IMG/VR virus record: IMGVR_UViG_3300001681_000071
Location: 1-64,000 of that record
Reading direction: 5' to 3' (one strand)
DNA: 64,000 bases
Source: a virus
Positions 7,475-15,224 of this stretch are shown in pieces. How positions within the stretch are numbered: position 1 is the first letter of the stretch; every line of letters starts with the position of its first letter. The notes below the pieces were generated by a model. That model worked only from the letters and a program-made list of their open reading frames with translations, did not search any database and was not told the DNA's origin. The translations under genes were made by a program, and so were the position numbers.

Positions 7475-7893
7475 TGGAAGATACAGAGACAACGGAAGAT
7501 ACAGCTATGGTTAACGCCATAGAGCAGCTATGGACGATGCTCAACAAACCCTCTAAGAGCAAGTACGAGGCCGATGTTAAAGCCAAGCGGGTGGCTAAGT
7601 CAGCCAAGCTGCTTGTGATCCGGATGACACCGGATGAACTCCCCTATGATATTACATGGTCCGATTGGGCCTATGGTAACTTGGAGGTTCCTATGTCTTA
7701 CCGGACGTTTAAGGACAATAATGGTAGCCCATACTTCTCGAAAGAGAACATAGAAAAAATGGAGGCGGATCGGGCTAACCTCCCAGAAGTTCCCGAAGCT
7801 TTCTGGGGTGCTATCTCCTTAGAAGAAGAAGCTAACCGTCGGGTGTTTAGAAACGCCCTCAGTACGGACGTTAGCATCGGGAGAGGTATTTAG
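7471..7893 (+). CDS. Unknown small phage protein, second of a coupled pair
   Basis: The protein has 140 residues. AGGAGG lies inside the end of the previous gene; spacing favours the second ATG (7474) over the first (7471). It has an acidic N-terminus, a Lys/Ala-rich helix around residues 25-45, then a Trp/Pro-containing region. No family is recognised. Confidence 0.83.
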   Translation: MMEDTETTEDTAMVNAIEQLWTMLNKPSKSKYEADVKAKRVAKSAKLLVIRMTPDELPYDITWSDWAYGNLEVPMSYRTFKDNNGSPYFSKENIEKMEADRANLPEVPEAFWGAISLEEEANRRVFRNALSTDVSIGRGI

Positions 7894-7908
7894 CCTGTTT
7901 AGCCATTT

Positions 7909-7948
7909 GGCGGTTGGCTCCCGTCTTTTAATTCTATTTATACTTTAC
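7909..7948 (+). promoter_or_regulatory. Terminator-promoter cassette 6
   Basis: Stem GGCGG (7909-7913)/CCGTC (7921-7925, one G-T pair), then TTTTAATTCTATTTATACTT and TAC to 7948. Confidence 0.7.
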
Positions 7949-7973
7949 TAACAACCAACCCGGAAGGAACCAA

Positions 7974-8078
7974 ATGACTAACCTTTTCTATCTTATACTA
8001 CTTGGCGGTGGGCTGATCTTATACGGACTTTTCGTCAATATACTTGAACGCCTAAACACGGAAGGAACCAATGAATAA
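7974..8078 (+). CDS. 34-residue single-pass membrane peptide
   Basis: The ORF begins at ATG 7974 after GGAAGGA in the standard leader and ends at TAA 8078, overlapping the next ATG (8071). Almost the whole product (residues ~4-25) is one hydrophobic Gly/Leu/Ile-rich membrane segment, followed by a short charged tail. The cassette-type leader in front and the overlap behind argue for real expression. Its role is unknown; a small membrane-acting early protein or a leader peptide for the zinc-binding gene are options. Confidence 0.65.
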   Translation: MTNLFYLILLGGGLILYGLFVNILERLNTEGTNE

Positions 8079-8340
8079 ACCAATCCCGTTGCAAACAACT
8101 ATAGTTCATAGCCTCAGAAAGTATTCATTTGAGGGGGGCTATCCCCTGTTTTACACGGGAGAACACAACAATGTCCATTGCGCGGATTGCGCGGAAGAAT
8201 GTAGCTTCGACGATGCTAACTATGTCGCTCACCGGACAGAGGCCGTCAATTGGGAAAGCGAGATCCACTGTGATCTATGTTCAGAAAAGATCGAGTCAGC
8301 TTACGGATATGATGAAGATTCCGTGGAAGATGAAAGCTAG
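8071..8340 (+). CDS. Small Cys-rich probable zinc-binding protein
   Basis: The 89-residue protein contains CADC followed by another Cys, and later CDLC (residues ~32-36 and ~70-73), a CxxC...CxxC arrangement typical of a zinc ribbon. It has an acidic C-terminus. GGAAGGA lies before the ATG inside the preceding membrane-peptide gene, so the two are coupled. A nucleic-acid or protein-binding adaptor is plausible. Confidence 0.8.
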   Translation: MNKPIPLQTTIVHSLRKYSFEGGYPLFYTGEHNNVHCADCAEECSFDDANYVAHRTEAVNWESEIHCDLCSEKIESAYGYDEDSVEDES

Positions 8341-8350
8341 CTCTCCAGGG

Positions 8351-8397
8351 GGATAGCGGGTTGCGCTACTCCTATTTTAAGATGATTTATACTTTAC
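8351..8397 (+). promoter_or_regulatory. Terminator-promoter cassette 7
   Basis: Hairpin built on TAGCG (8354-8358)/CGCTA (8364-8368) with flanking GGA/TCC, then ATTTTAAGATGATTTATACT plus TTAC to 8397. Confidence 0.72.
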
Positions 8398-8425
8398 TAT
8401 ACAACCCAAACCAGAGGATAGAACC

Positions 8426-8896
8426 ATGGGACTACACCTAACAGAACTGTTCTGGAGCTATGATGAACCGGCTCCAGATTCGGCTACATTCCGGAAGATA
8501 ACACCGGAAGAATACCAGGAGCTACGCGCTCCTGTGGCTAACCGAATGAAGATGATACCTATCACTCTCTCGGTAGGTGCTAACGACTATCATAAGGTAG
8601 TTTTATACACGACAGAAGTTAACGGAGATGGAAGTAAGCGTGTTTTTATCAAAATACTTCCTTCTTTTTTACCTTCACGGGCTGTTGGCTTCGAGCAGTT
8701 AGGTCTTACGATCTGGACAAGCGATACCTATATAGACCCAAACCACTTCTGTAGGCTTTTCGGTGATGTTATCGAAGATAGCGACGAAGATAATATGGTC
8801 TTTCGGGCAACAAAGTACAAGTATGTTGGCTGGCGTGATGAATTAAATAGTTTGGGTGAGGTTGTACCAGAACGACTACCCTATATTCGCCAGTAG
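8426..8896 (+). CDS. Unknown small phage protein
   Basis: The protein has 156 residues, with AGAGGAT before the ATG. No recognised motif. A predicted beta-rich centre (residues ~45-80) and acidic patches. It is a single-gene unit between cassettes 7 and 8. Confidence 0.83.
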   Translation: MGLHLTELFWSYDEPAPDSATFRKITPEEYQELRAPVANRMKMIPITLSVGANDYHKVVLYTTEVNGDGSKRVFIKILPSFLPSRAVGFEQLGLTIWTSDTYIDPNHFCRLFGDVIEDSDEDNMVFRATKYKYVGWRDELNSLGEVVPERLPYIRQ

Positions 8897-8927
8897 CTCG
8901 TGTTTAGCTGTACTGCATTTATACCAA

Positions 8928-8975
8928 GGGGATAACTCCCCTATTTTAGGATGATTTTCATCTACTCAACTTTAC
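8928..8975 (+). promoter_or_regulatory. Terminator-promoter cassette 8 (divergent copy)
   Basis: GGGG (8928-8931)/CCCC (8938-8941), then a variant element ATTTTAGGATGATTTTCATC followed by TACTCAACTTTAC. The core is split by an insertion compared with other copies. Confidence 0.6.
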
Positions 8976-9001
8976 CAACTAACAACCAACCAAGGAAGAC
9001 C

Positions 9002-9346
9002 ATGAGAGCTTTAACATTAAGAACAGATAAAAGAACTTTAGACTATAGGGAACACAGCCTACTGCTAAGTGTCCTGAAAGTTAAAAGTAGACAGATCCGC
9101 TATATGAAAGTGTATCTGGATAGCTTGCCATTGCTAACAAACAACGAGCGAAAGATTGATTATGGGCCATTGTTTGCTAGTTTTCTTGACGACAATGACC
9201 TAACCAGAAGTCATCGCTTGTTTATCAATAACTTTGGTAAAGCAAAAAGCGAGAGCATTCTGGATTGGGAGTTAGGGAAAGAGACAGATAGGGATGGAAC
9301 GATCCACGACAACGTAACTATTACCTATATTGTCCCAAGCGAATAG
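9002..9346 (+). CDS. Unknown small phage protein
   Basis: The protein has 114 residues. The ATG at 9002 follows AAGGAAGA; upstream in-frame codons lie inside the promoter-like element. It is basic in the N-terminal half and ends with a beta-rich stretch. No family is recognised. Confidence 0.8.
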   Translation: MRALTLRTDKRTLDYREHSLLLSVLKVKSRQIRYMKVYLDSLPLLTNNERKIDYGPLFASFLDDNDLTRSHRLFINNFGKAKSESILDWELGKETDRDGTIHDNVTITYIVPSE

Positions 9347-9365
9347 GCTCAGTTCTAACTACCAA

Positions 9366-9408
9366 AGGGTGGCTATGTCGCCCTATTTTTAGACTATTTA
9401 TGCTTTAC
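9366..9408 (+). promoter_or_regulatory. Terminator-promoter cassette 9
   Basis: AGGG (9366-9369)/CCCT (9381-9384) stem, then ATTTTTAGACTATTTATGCT plus TTAC to 9408. Confidence 0.68.
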
Positions 9409-9431
9409 CAACAACCAGCCAAGGGGATGAT

Positions 9432-9644
9432 ATGAATAACTACAAAATAGTACGCTTTTACCAAGAACGTTTTGTTAGACAAGCAACAATAAAAGAAGGG
9501 CTTAGTCTTGAAGAAGCTAAGGACCACTGTAGCGATCCAGAAACGAGCAGTACAACTGCTAAGTCGGAAGAATCGGTAGCTCACACCAAGGAATTTGGAA
9601 AGTGGTTCGATGGATATAGAAAAGAAGACCAACCAAACAGATAA
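9432..9644 (+). CDS. Conserved small phage protein (HCSDPETSS type)
   Basis: The 70-residue protein opens with YKIVRFY. A 'LSLEEAKDHCSDPETSS' core follows, then a Trp-Phe-Asp-Gly-Tyr end. I recall this arrangement from many unrelated phages as a conserved protein of unknown function; the resemblance is from memory. AAGGGGAT precedes the ATG. The Cys/His and clustered Ser/Thr residues are conserved in the versions I recall. Confidence 0.82.
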   Translation: MNNYKIVRFYQERFVRQATIKEGLSLEEAKDHCSDPETSSTTAKSEESVAHTKEFGKWFDGYRKEDQPNR

Positions 9645-9657
9645 GCATTGTGGGTGT

Positions 9658-9673
9658 AACTATAATTATAGTT
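9658..9673. repeat. 16-bp perfect palindrome
   Basis: AACTATAATTATAGTT is a perfect palindrome between two small genes, containing TATAAT. It could be an operator, and a promoter for the following gene. A GCACAAG motif follows at 9679-9685. Confidence 0.5.
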
Positions 9674-9723
9674 GTGCTGCACAAGCAAAAGAAGACTCAC
9701 ACACAAACCGGAAGGAAGAACCA

Positions 9724-9924
9724 ATGATTACCACTACCAATCACAAACGAAGGAAGGAAGCTATGAAAAACTACAAAGTTACTGGAGTATTACGAAGTGG
9801 AGCGCGGTTTAAGGCAATCCACACCACCAACCCTTATTATGCTATGGGTATAAACCTGTTTCGTGGTAACGTGTGGGAAAAGTCGAACGGCAAATGGAAG
9901 ATCATAAAGTCCGTTTGGAATTAA
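9724..9924 (+). CDS. Conserved small phage protein (YKVTG...RF type)
   Basis: Two starts are plausible: ATG 9724 (66 residues) and ATG 9763 (53 residues, preceded by GGAAGGAAG, preferred on spacing). The 53-residue core 'KNYKVTGVLRSGARFKAIHT', then NPYYAMGINLFRG and a Lys/Trp-rich end, resembles a small phage family I recall from other genomes. It is basic, so nucleic-acid binding is possible. It has no cassette of its own; the palindrome at 9658-9673 precedes it. Confidence 0.78.
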   Translation: MITTTNHKRRKEAMKNYKVTGVLRSGARFKAIHTTNPYYAMGINLFRGNVWEKSNGKWKIIKSVWN

Positions 9925-9942
9925 GATAAGAAAAGCTTTACC

Positions 9943-10000
9943 GAAGGAGTAGGTTTGATAACCATCCTTCTATTTTCAGATGATTTATTTACCATTTTAC
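9943..10000 (+). promoter_or_regulatory. Terminator-promoter cassette 10
   Basis: Bipartite hairpin GAAGGA (9943-9948)/TCCTTC (9965-9970) with inner GGTT/AACC, followed by TATTTTCAGATGATTTATTT and ACCATTTTAC. Confidence 0.7.
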
Positions 10001-10030
10001 CAACTAACAACCAACCAAAGGAAGATAACC

Positions 10031-10603
10031 ATGGGACCAAGAGTACCACTGTCCGTTGCAAGGAAGCAGCGACAAGAGATAATAGCTCACATAGAGAGCG
10101 CCATTAAAAAAGCGATAGACCTAACGCCAGGGTGTCCGGTAGCTATGGACTTGTATACGCTAAAGGCGTTTGCAATAGCGTTAGCGGAAGCTGACGAATA
10201 CATAGGTGAACTGGAGAGAGCCACGCCACATGAGCCAGCACCTAAGCAAAGCTTGTTGGATAACACCAACGAGTATTACACTAACTACTACAAGTCGTTT
10301 CCCTATAGTGACAGCGAAGTAATAACAGGAAGCTTTCACGGAAGTCGTCTTACGGGATTCCCGGTAGACGAATGGTTACAAGGCTTTGATAATAACTGGT
10401 GGGTAGAGATATATGCTTGCCCATATACAGAAGATAAGCCACCTAAGTGTAAAGACGCCCTACCCAAGAGCGAGGTTAAGTCTTGGAGCCGGAAAGGTAG
10501 TGAATACTCAGAAGAGTATCCTCCGTTGTGGGGGTTTTCAGAGACTCCATGGGTCTTAGGTCCATGTGAGATCATGACCACATTGGGTAATACACTAAGC
10601 TAA
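10031..10603 (+). CDS. Unknown phage protein
   Basis: The 190-residue protein starts at ATG 10031 (AAGGAAGA upstream). Residues ~1-75 look helical with Ala/Glu-rich repeats; residues ~95-150 contain Trp-rich and Pro-rich segments with two Cys separated by 11 residues. No family is recognised. It is a single-gene unit. Confidence 0.83.
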   Translation: MGPRVPLSVARKQRQEIIAHIESAIKKAIDLTPGCPVAMDLYTLKAFAIALAEADEYIGELERATPHEPAPKQSLLDNTNEYYTNYYKSFPYSDSEVITGSFHGSRLTGFPVDEWLQGFDNNWWVEIYACPYTEDKPPKCKDALPKSEVKSWSRKGSEYSEEYPPLWGFSETPWVLGPCEIMTTLGNTLS

Positions 10604-10615
10604 GATTATACCTTT

Positions 10616-10658
10616 GGGGTTAGGTTAAAAACCCCTTTTAATTCTATTTATGCTTTAC
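10616..10658 (+). promoter_or_regulatory. Terminator-promoter cassette 11
   Basis: GGGGTT (10616-10621)/AACCCC (10630-10635), then TTTTAATTCTATTTATGCTT and TAC to 10658. Confidence 0.75.
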
Positions 10659-10687
10659 ACTCACAACCCAAACCAAGGAAGATAACC

Positions 10688-11029
10688 ATGACCTACTTTA
10701 CCACCAACGACGGACACACATTGACTGTGTATAGTTCTTTATACATGGACTACGGTCTAACCATAACAAAAGATGGGGAAGAGTTGTTTAGCAATCCCCA
10801 TGTTCTCAGCCACGAAAGCTATGGTAGCAAACCAAGCGAAGATTATGATGACATGGAAGAAGCGGAAGAAGCGTTAGAAAATGGAGATGAAAATGCTATC
10901 GTTCCTTGGGAAGATAGCGATTGGTCTGAGATGCTTGAACTAGAGGCCGACGAACTTATAGAAGCATTTATTGTTAAGGACTTTACAACCACAAACCAAA
11001 CCAACGGAGCTAACCATGAGCAATCATAG
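10688..11029 (+). CDS. Acidic protein, paralogue of the 18844 gene
   Basis: This 113-residue, very acidic protein shares its plan with the product of 18844-19194. Both have an N-terminal beta-rich segment, then YGSKP, an acidic stretch, a Trp-Glu/Asp-Asp-x-Asp-Trp motif and an EADEL helix. Strong negative charge suggests a DNA mimic or basic-protein partner (inference). AAGGAAGA precedes the ATG. Its end overlaps the next gene by 14 bases. Confidence 0.82.
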   Translation: MTYFTTNDGHTLTVYSSLYMDYGLTITKDGEELFSNPHVLSHESYGSKPSEDYDDMEEAEEALENGDENAIVPWEDSDWSEMLELEADELIEAFIVKDFTTTNQTNGANHEQS

Positions 11030-11276
11030 AGCAGTAGTACAATCATTCTTAAAGTCACAACCAGACAGGGGTTGCAACCTTGTCAGTGATGGTAAGGCCG
11101 TAAGATCATACGGTCATTTAGTCATAGCTGAATGGAAAGGAAAAGGTCTTGTAGTTTATAACTACACTTCCAAGAATGGCGGTACGTCGCGAAGTACCTC
11201 CACAACCCGTCACGTTAACATGGTTATGGAAGGAGCCATTGTCAGCGGTAGGGAGTTTACTCTTGTAAACCCGTAG
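11016..11276 (+). CDS. Unknown small basic protein
   Basis: The protein has 86 residues. ATG 11016 follows CGGAG within the end of the acidic gene, and the A/C-rich leader (TTTACAACCACAAACC) is embedded in that gene's coding sequence. The product is basic with Ser/Thr-rich residues around 65-70, opposite in charge to its acidic neighbour, so a complex is conceivable. No family is recognised. Confidence 0.8.
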   Translation: MSNHRAVVQSFLKSQPDRGCNLVSDGKAVRSYGHLVIAEWKGKGLVVYNYTSKNGGTSRSTSTTRHVNMVMEGAIVSGREFTLVNP

Positions 11277-11289
11277 CATCTACAGGTAC

Positions 11290-11331
11290 GGAGACTTAAC
11301 CAACCTCCTTTTAACATGATTTATACTTTAC
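11290..11331 (+). promoter_or_regulatory. Terminator-promoter cassette 12
   Basis: Weak stem GGAG (11290-11293)/CTCC (11305-11308), then a full-consensus TTTTAACATGATTTATACTT plus TAC (11309-11331). Confidence 0.7.
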
Positions 11332-11360
11332 TTTACCAACCAACCAACAAGGGGGAAACC

Positions 11361-11849
11361 ATGAGAAGTCAACAGAAAGAACAGCCAGAAAAACTAAGGG
11401 AACGTGAGCCTAAGTGTTCTGAGGCCATAAATAACGGACTACAACGGTTAGCAGAAGTACCGGAAGAGGTAATAGCTCTTATGAACTATGACTGTTTTGA
11501 AGATAAAAACTACATTCTTAGCTTCACAGAAAATGTTCTAATTAACCAATTTGAAACCTATGAATATGGAATGGCTGACGATGACCTTAGTGAGATAATG
11601 GGTATCTTAGAGTGGCTATTCATAAATGGCTATAAACAACCTGCCATATCGCTTATCCATCCACTTGGATGGGGAGACTTTACCCTCATAAACTGGGAAA
11701 AAGGACGCTCTTACTTTATTAAGGGAAAGCCAAGCGAAGATAAGGGCTACGATTTGGGTAGAAAGATACCTTGTGAGCCATATAACGTAACATATGGTGA
11801 AGGAGACAATAGCCGAACATACAGTATTAAGTATCACTATTGTCGGTAA
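11361..11849 (+). CDS. Unknown small phage protein
   Basis: The protein has 162 residues. The ATG at 11361 follows GGGGGAA. A charged helical N-terminus (residues 1-40), an acidic middle and a Tyr-rich beta-type C-terminus. No family is recognised. Confidence 0.83.
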   Translation: MRSQQKEQPEKLREREPKCSEAINNGLQRLAEVPEEVIALMNYDCFEDKNYILSFTENVLINQFETYEYGMADDDLSEIMGILEWLFINGYKQPAISLIHPLGWGDFTLINWEKGRSYFIKGKPSEDKGYDLGRKIPCEPYNVTYGEGDNSRTYSIKYHYCR

Positions 11850-11866
11850 CAACTTGATGTGATCTT

Positions 11867-11911
11867 GGGATCTAACCACTCCCCCATTTTAACATGATTT
11901 ATATATTTACC
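11867..11911 (+). promoter_or_regulatory. Terminator-promoter cassette 13
   Basis: GGGA (11867-11870)/TCCC (11880-11883), then ATTTTAACATGATTTATATA plus TTTAC to 11911. Its leader is longer (~60 bases) than in other copies. Confidence 0.7.
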
Positions 11912-11973
11912 AGTTTAGAACCACTTTCACTCGATGCAGTTAAGTCTGTATCACTAACACCATGGGAGAAACC

Positions 11974-13176
11974 ATGACCACAACCAATCAGATAACTCCG
12001 GTTCGACCAAAACCGGATACAACGCCACCAAGACCTAAGTTAGTCGTAAGCGAAGATACCGTTTCTGGAACTATAGAGCGAGACTATGGCTTAGGTCATA
12101 CTGTTTGCTGGATAACTACCGGGAGATGGATGCCAGACACGGTTAAAGACGCTGCTATCAAGGGAGGTATAGACCAAGACTTGATTGACGATATAGGAGA
12201 AATTCCGGCAAGGACAGCGGCTCTGCGAGCTAAGGACAACTTCAATCGAAAGAACACGAAGAAAGATGTTCCCCGTAAAGCAGAAATTGTCAAAAGCGGA
12301 GGTAACGACCAAGTTGAGGTAGCTATACTCGAAAGAGATAATGAAAACCCCAAAAGACCGTGGAAGTTGACCAACACCGTGTACGTTAACAACGACAAAG
12401 GAACAAAGACTACACCAAACCCTGACTATGGACAGATTATTGGAGCGATAACCCCGGAAGGCTCGGAGTTTGAAGCTATCTACCATAATGAAAAGTCAAC
12501 ACTAACCGGAAACGACATATACACCACCATCATAAAGCCAACTACGGAGCGAGCGAGGCGGATCCCAATGGCGCGTGGTCTTTACTTCATCAGTAAGAAG
12601 TACACAGACAAGGTTGTGAGCCTTAAAGTGCTATGTCGGTTGCTCGGTATCCGATTTAAGTCGTTAACACTTATGAACGACCAGGATACCAAGGAAACGG
12701 TACAGATAGATGCAAGGGAAGAGATAGAAAAGAACATCACCAAGGTTAAGGAAGCACTGAAGGTATGGGAAGGCAAGGATAACATTCAACAACGGAGCCA
12801 GGATAGGGTACTGGAAGAGTTAGCCGAACTACTCTCATTAGCCGAAGAAGTAAGGGTTACGTTAGAAGTCGAAACGGAAGACTTAATTAAGGCAATAGAG
12901 TTAGTAAAGGACAAAGCTGACGATATAATAGATGGAAAGAATAACCTCTACACTCCTGAGCAGTTGGTAGCTTGGCAAGCCTTTCTGAACCCTTCAAACG
13001 CTGACGAAGTAACGTCTAACGGATGCACTTTCATAGTGTCCCGTAAAGATATTCCGGGCTTTAGCGAGGCTGACCACCAATGTTTGATGAAGCTTGACCA
13101 TTACATGTTCGCCCTTGATGATCTTGATGGCGAAGGCAATAATTTGATTATGGTTCAAGATTGTAAGGAGATTTGA
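11974..13176 (+). CDS. Large unknown phage protein upstream of MoxR/VWA pair
   Basis: The 400-residue protein starts at ATG 11974 because GGGAGA lies at good spacing; an ATG 12 bases upstream is the alternative. It has a Pro/Lys-rich N-terminus, and a central R-A-R-R-I-P...GLYFI segment (near residue ~195-205) of a type I associate with phage proteins found near MoxR ATPases (weak recollection). A long Glu-rich coiled-coil-like helix follows (residues ~240-320). It is the largest gene of the array and is directly coupled to 13178. Confidence 0.82.
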   Translation: MTTTNQITPVRPKPDTTPPRPKLVVSEDTVSGTIERDYGLGHTVCWITTGRWMPDTVKDAAIKGGIDQDLIDDIGEIPARTAALRAKDNFNRKNTKKDVPRKAEIVKSGGNDQVEVAILERDNENPKRPWKLTNTVYVNNDKGTKTTPNPDYGQIIGAITPEGSEFEAIYHNEKSTLTGNDIYTTIIKPTTERARRIPMARGLYFISKKYTDKVVSLKVLCRLLGIRFKSLTLMNDQDTKETVQIDAREEIEKNITKVKEALKVWEGKDNIQQRSQDRVLEELAELLSLAEEVRVTLEVETEDLIKAIELVKDKADDIIDGKNNLYTPEQLVAWQAFLNPSNADEVTSNGCTFIVSRKDIPGFSEADHQCLMKLDHYMFALDDLDGEGNNLIMVQDCKEI

Positions 13177-13177
13177 G

Positions 13178-13849
13178 ATGAAAATAGACCACTTCGCAAA
13201 GATTAATACTGGCGTTCAAATAAGAACCGAGGAAGATGTTATTGATGTTTCCAGAGGTACGTTTAGGTGGCTGTGTGGTGTTAACACCGACAATAGCTCG
13301 CCAACAAACATTGCTTTTGTAAGCACTCCCGCTACATACGACCTATGTTTGGTTGACGACCCAGATAACTTACACCATGACTCTTCTTTCCGGCTAATGG
13401 GAAAGCTACACTTCGCAGCCTTTCTGATTGGTGTGGAAACAGCCGATTATGTTATGATTATGGACAAAGGATCAACCGGAGAACTATTAGAAGAAACTCC
13501 GGATCTTTATGTAAAGGCTATAAGGTATGGCAAAATGGAGGCGGGTCCATTCTTAATAGAAGAGAGCGTTGAAGAAGTGACGGTAGGTGTATTGTTTAAT
13601 AAGGATGGGCCTATTTGGCTGGGATCCTTTGGTAGACAGTTCACCAAGTTTGTAACGCCAAAAGTTAAAAACTGGGTAGGGTCGAACGGATTAAACTTTA
13701 TGAAGTTTATAGATAAAAAGGAATTTCGCAGCTTAGATGAGTATTTTCATGAGTTTGATAAAGAATCCTTAACAGAAAGACCGGAAGACCTTGAGTTCTG
13801 TTCTCTTGTAAACAGAGCCCGTAAATTTGCTTGTTCTGATCTTAATTGA
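13178..13849 (+). CDS. Unknown phage protein
   Basis: The 223-residue protein has AAGGAG before an ATG that lies one base after the previous stop, so the pair is co-translated. It is mixed alpha/beta with no recognised motif. The next element is a strong hairpin, making 11974-13849 a two-gene unit just before the ATPase operon. Confidence 0.83.
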   Translation: MKIDHFAKINTGVQIRTEEDVIDVSRGTFRWLCGVNTDNSSPTNIAFVSTPATYDLCLVDDPDNLHHDSSFRLMGKLHFAAFLIGVETADYVMIMDKGSTGELLEETPDLYVKAIRYGKMEAGPFLIEESVEEVTVGVLFNKDGPIWLGSFGRQFTKFVTPKVKNWVGSNGLNFMKFIDKKEFRSLDEYFHEFDKESLTERPEDLEFCSLVNRARKFACSDLN

Positions 13850-13859
13850 TCCACACCTT

Positions 13860-13914
13860 GGGGGAGGTATATATCCCCCGCTTTAACTATGATTTACTAT
13901 AATGCTATTTATAC
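13860..13914 (+). promoter_or_regulatory. Terminator-promoter cassette 14, leader of MoxR operon
   Basis: Hairpin GGGGGA (13860-13865)/TCCCCC (13874-13879), then TTTAACTATGATTTACTATA followed by ATGCTATTTATAC. It contains both a TATAAT and the recurring TTTATAC. The ~90-base leader that follows holds a GCACAG motif (13943-13948) and two small hairpins, and is longer than other leaders. Confidence 0.72.
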
Positions 13915-14007
13915 AATATGTAGAACTAAATAGAAGTTCCACGCACAGACATTTTTCAACCGGGATATTTTTCCCAATCAACCAACCAACCAAAACCGGA
14001 TAAAACC

Positions 14008-15222
14008 ATGGAACCCTTAGCGATAGCTACAACCTCTCAACCCAATAAGGGTGAGGATATAGATAAAGCCATACAGAGATACAATGGCTTTCAAGACGCT
14101 CTTAATGACGCCTTCTTAGAGATGGAAGACGAAGTTAGAGCAATACTCATTGGACTTATATCGAAGCACAACGTGTGGCTTATAGGTCCACCGGGAACAT
14201 CGAAGTCATTGTTGGTAGAAGTTATAAGCCAAGCAATGTTGGATGAAAAAGACCTTCCTATGGGCTTCTTCCAGTATTTGATAAACCGCTACACTACCCC
14301 TGATGAGCTTCTGGGACACTTCTCCTTGAAGAAGCTAAAGGAAGACGACCTCCAGGTGAGGCGCGTGGCTGGGAAGTTACCAGAGGCGATCTTCGCGTTC
14401 TTGGATGAGTGGGAAAAGGGTAACTCTGGAACCCAAAACTCATTGCTTACAATGATGAATGAAAGAAAGTACGATGTAGGTGACGGTACGCGAAAGAAAG
14501 CACCGTTAGAGATAGTAGTTGGAGCCAGTAACGGATACCTAAAGAGCCCAGAACTTGCCGCATTGTGTGATAGGTGGATGTTTCGTGTCGAAACCGGCTA
14601 TATCGTACAAGATAAGAACTGGGATAGGCTACTATTTGATAAGGACATTGGAAAGACTACATCGACCATTAAGTGGAGCGATATTCTCTTAATCCGTGAA
14701 CGCGCAGATAATGTAGACCTTAGTGGTCTAAGACAAGTTCTCCATGACATTCGACAAGAGCTAAGTGAACGTAGGATAGTGGTATCTGACCGACGTTGGC
14801 GAAACATTCCGCCAATTCTCAGAGCAGAAGCCGCAGTTAACGGTAGAACGAAAGCGATTGATAGTGATTGTGGTATTTTACGCCACGTTCTATGGTCTAC
14901 ACAAGAGCAGAAAAATGTGGTCTCTCAAATCATCAACAAACTATGTAACTCCGAGATGAACAAAGCCACGGAAGTCAAGGCGTTAGCTGATGGTATCTAT
15001 CAACAGCACATTGAGATGAAAAGCTCTGGCGTAACAGACTTGAACGAATGGAAGAAGATTAAAGGAGGAATAGAAGACCTATATGATGATTCACAGAGGT
15101 TAGATGCTACAGATAAGCAGATAATAGTGATCACAGATAGGATTAAAACCCAAGTTGAAGAGATCAAAGATCATTTCCGGTTCCTTGTTTATGGCAAGAA
15201 GCGCAACGGTCTTAGGAGGTAA
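14008..15222 (+). CDS. MoxR-family AAA+ ATPase
   Basis: The 404-residue protein is a MoxR/RavA-type AAA+ ATPase. Walker A is GPPGTSKS (residues 60-67) and Walker B is IFAFLDE (residues ~128-134). A TTPDELLG stretch precedes it, and a sensor-1-like 'VVGASN' lies near residue 172. MoxR ATPases work as hexameric chaperones that remodel or load metal onto a partner, normally with a VWA-domain protein encoded next door, exactly as here. The ATG has a CCGGATAAAACC leader. The C-terminal ~150 residues are helical, as in RavA-like proteins. The target in this phage is unknown. Confidence 0.92.
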   Translation: MEPLAIATTSQPNKGEDIDKAIQRYNGFQDALNDAFLEMEDEVRAILIGLISKHNVWLIGPPGTSKSLLVEVISQAMLDEKDLPMGFFQYLINRYTTPDELLGHFSLKKLKEDDLQVRRVAGKLPEAIFAFLDEWEKGNSGTQNSLLTMMNERKYDVGDGTRKKAPLEIVVGASNGYLKSPELAALCDRWMFRVETGYIVQDKNWDRLLFDKDIGKTTSTIKWSDILLIRERADNVDLSGLRQVLHDIRQELSERRIVVSDRRWRNIPPILRAEAAVNGRTKAIDSDCGILRHVLWSTQEQKNVVSQIINKLCNSEMNKATEVKALADGIYQQHIEMKSSGVTDLNEWKKIKGGIEDLYDDSQRLDATDKQIIVITDRIKTQVEEIKDHFRFLVYGKKRNGLRR

Positions 15223-15224
15223 TT

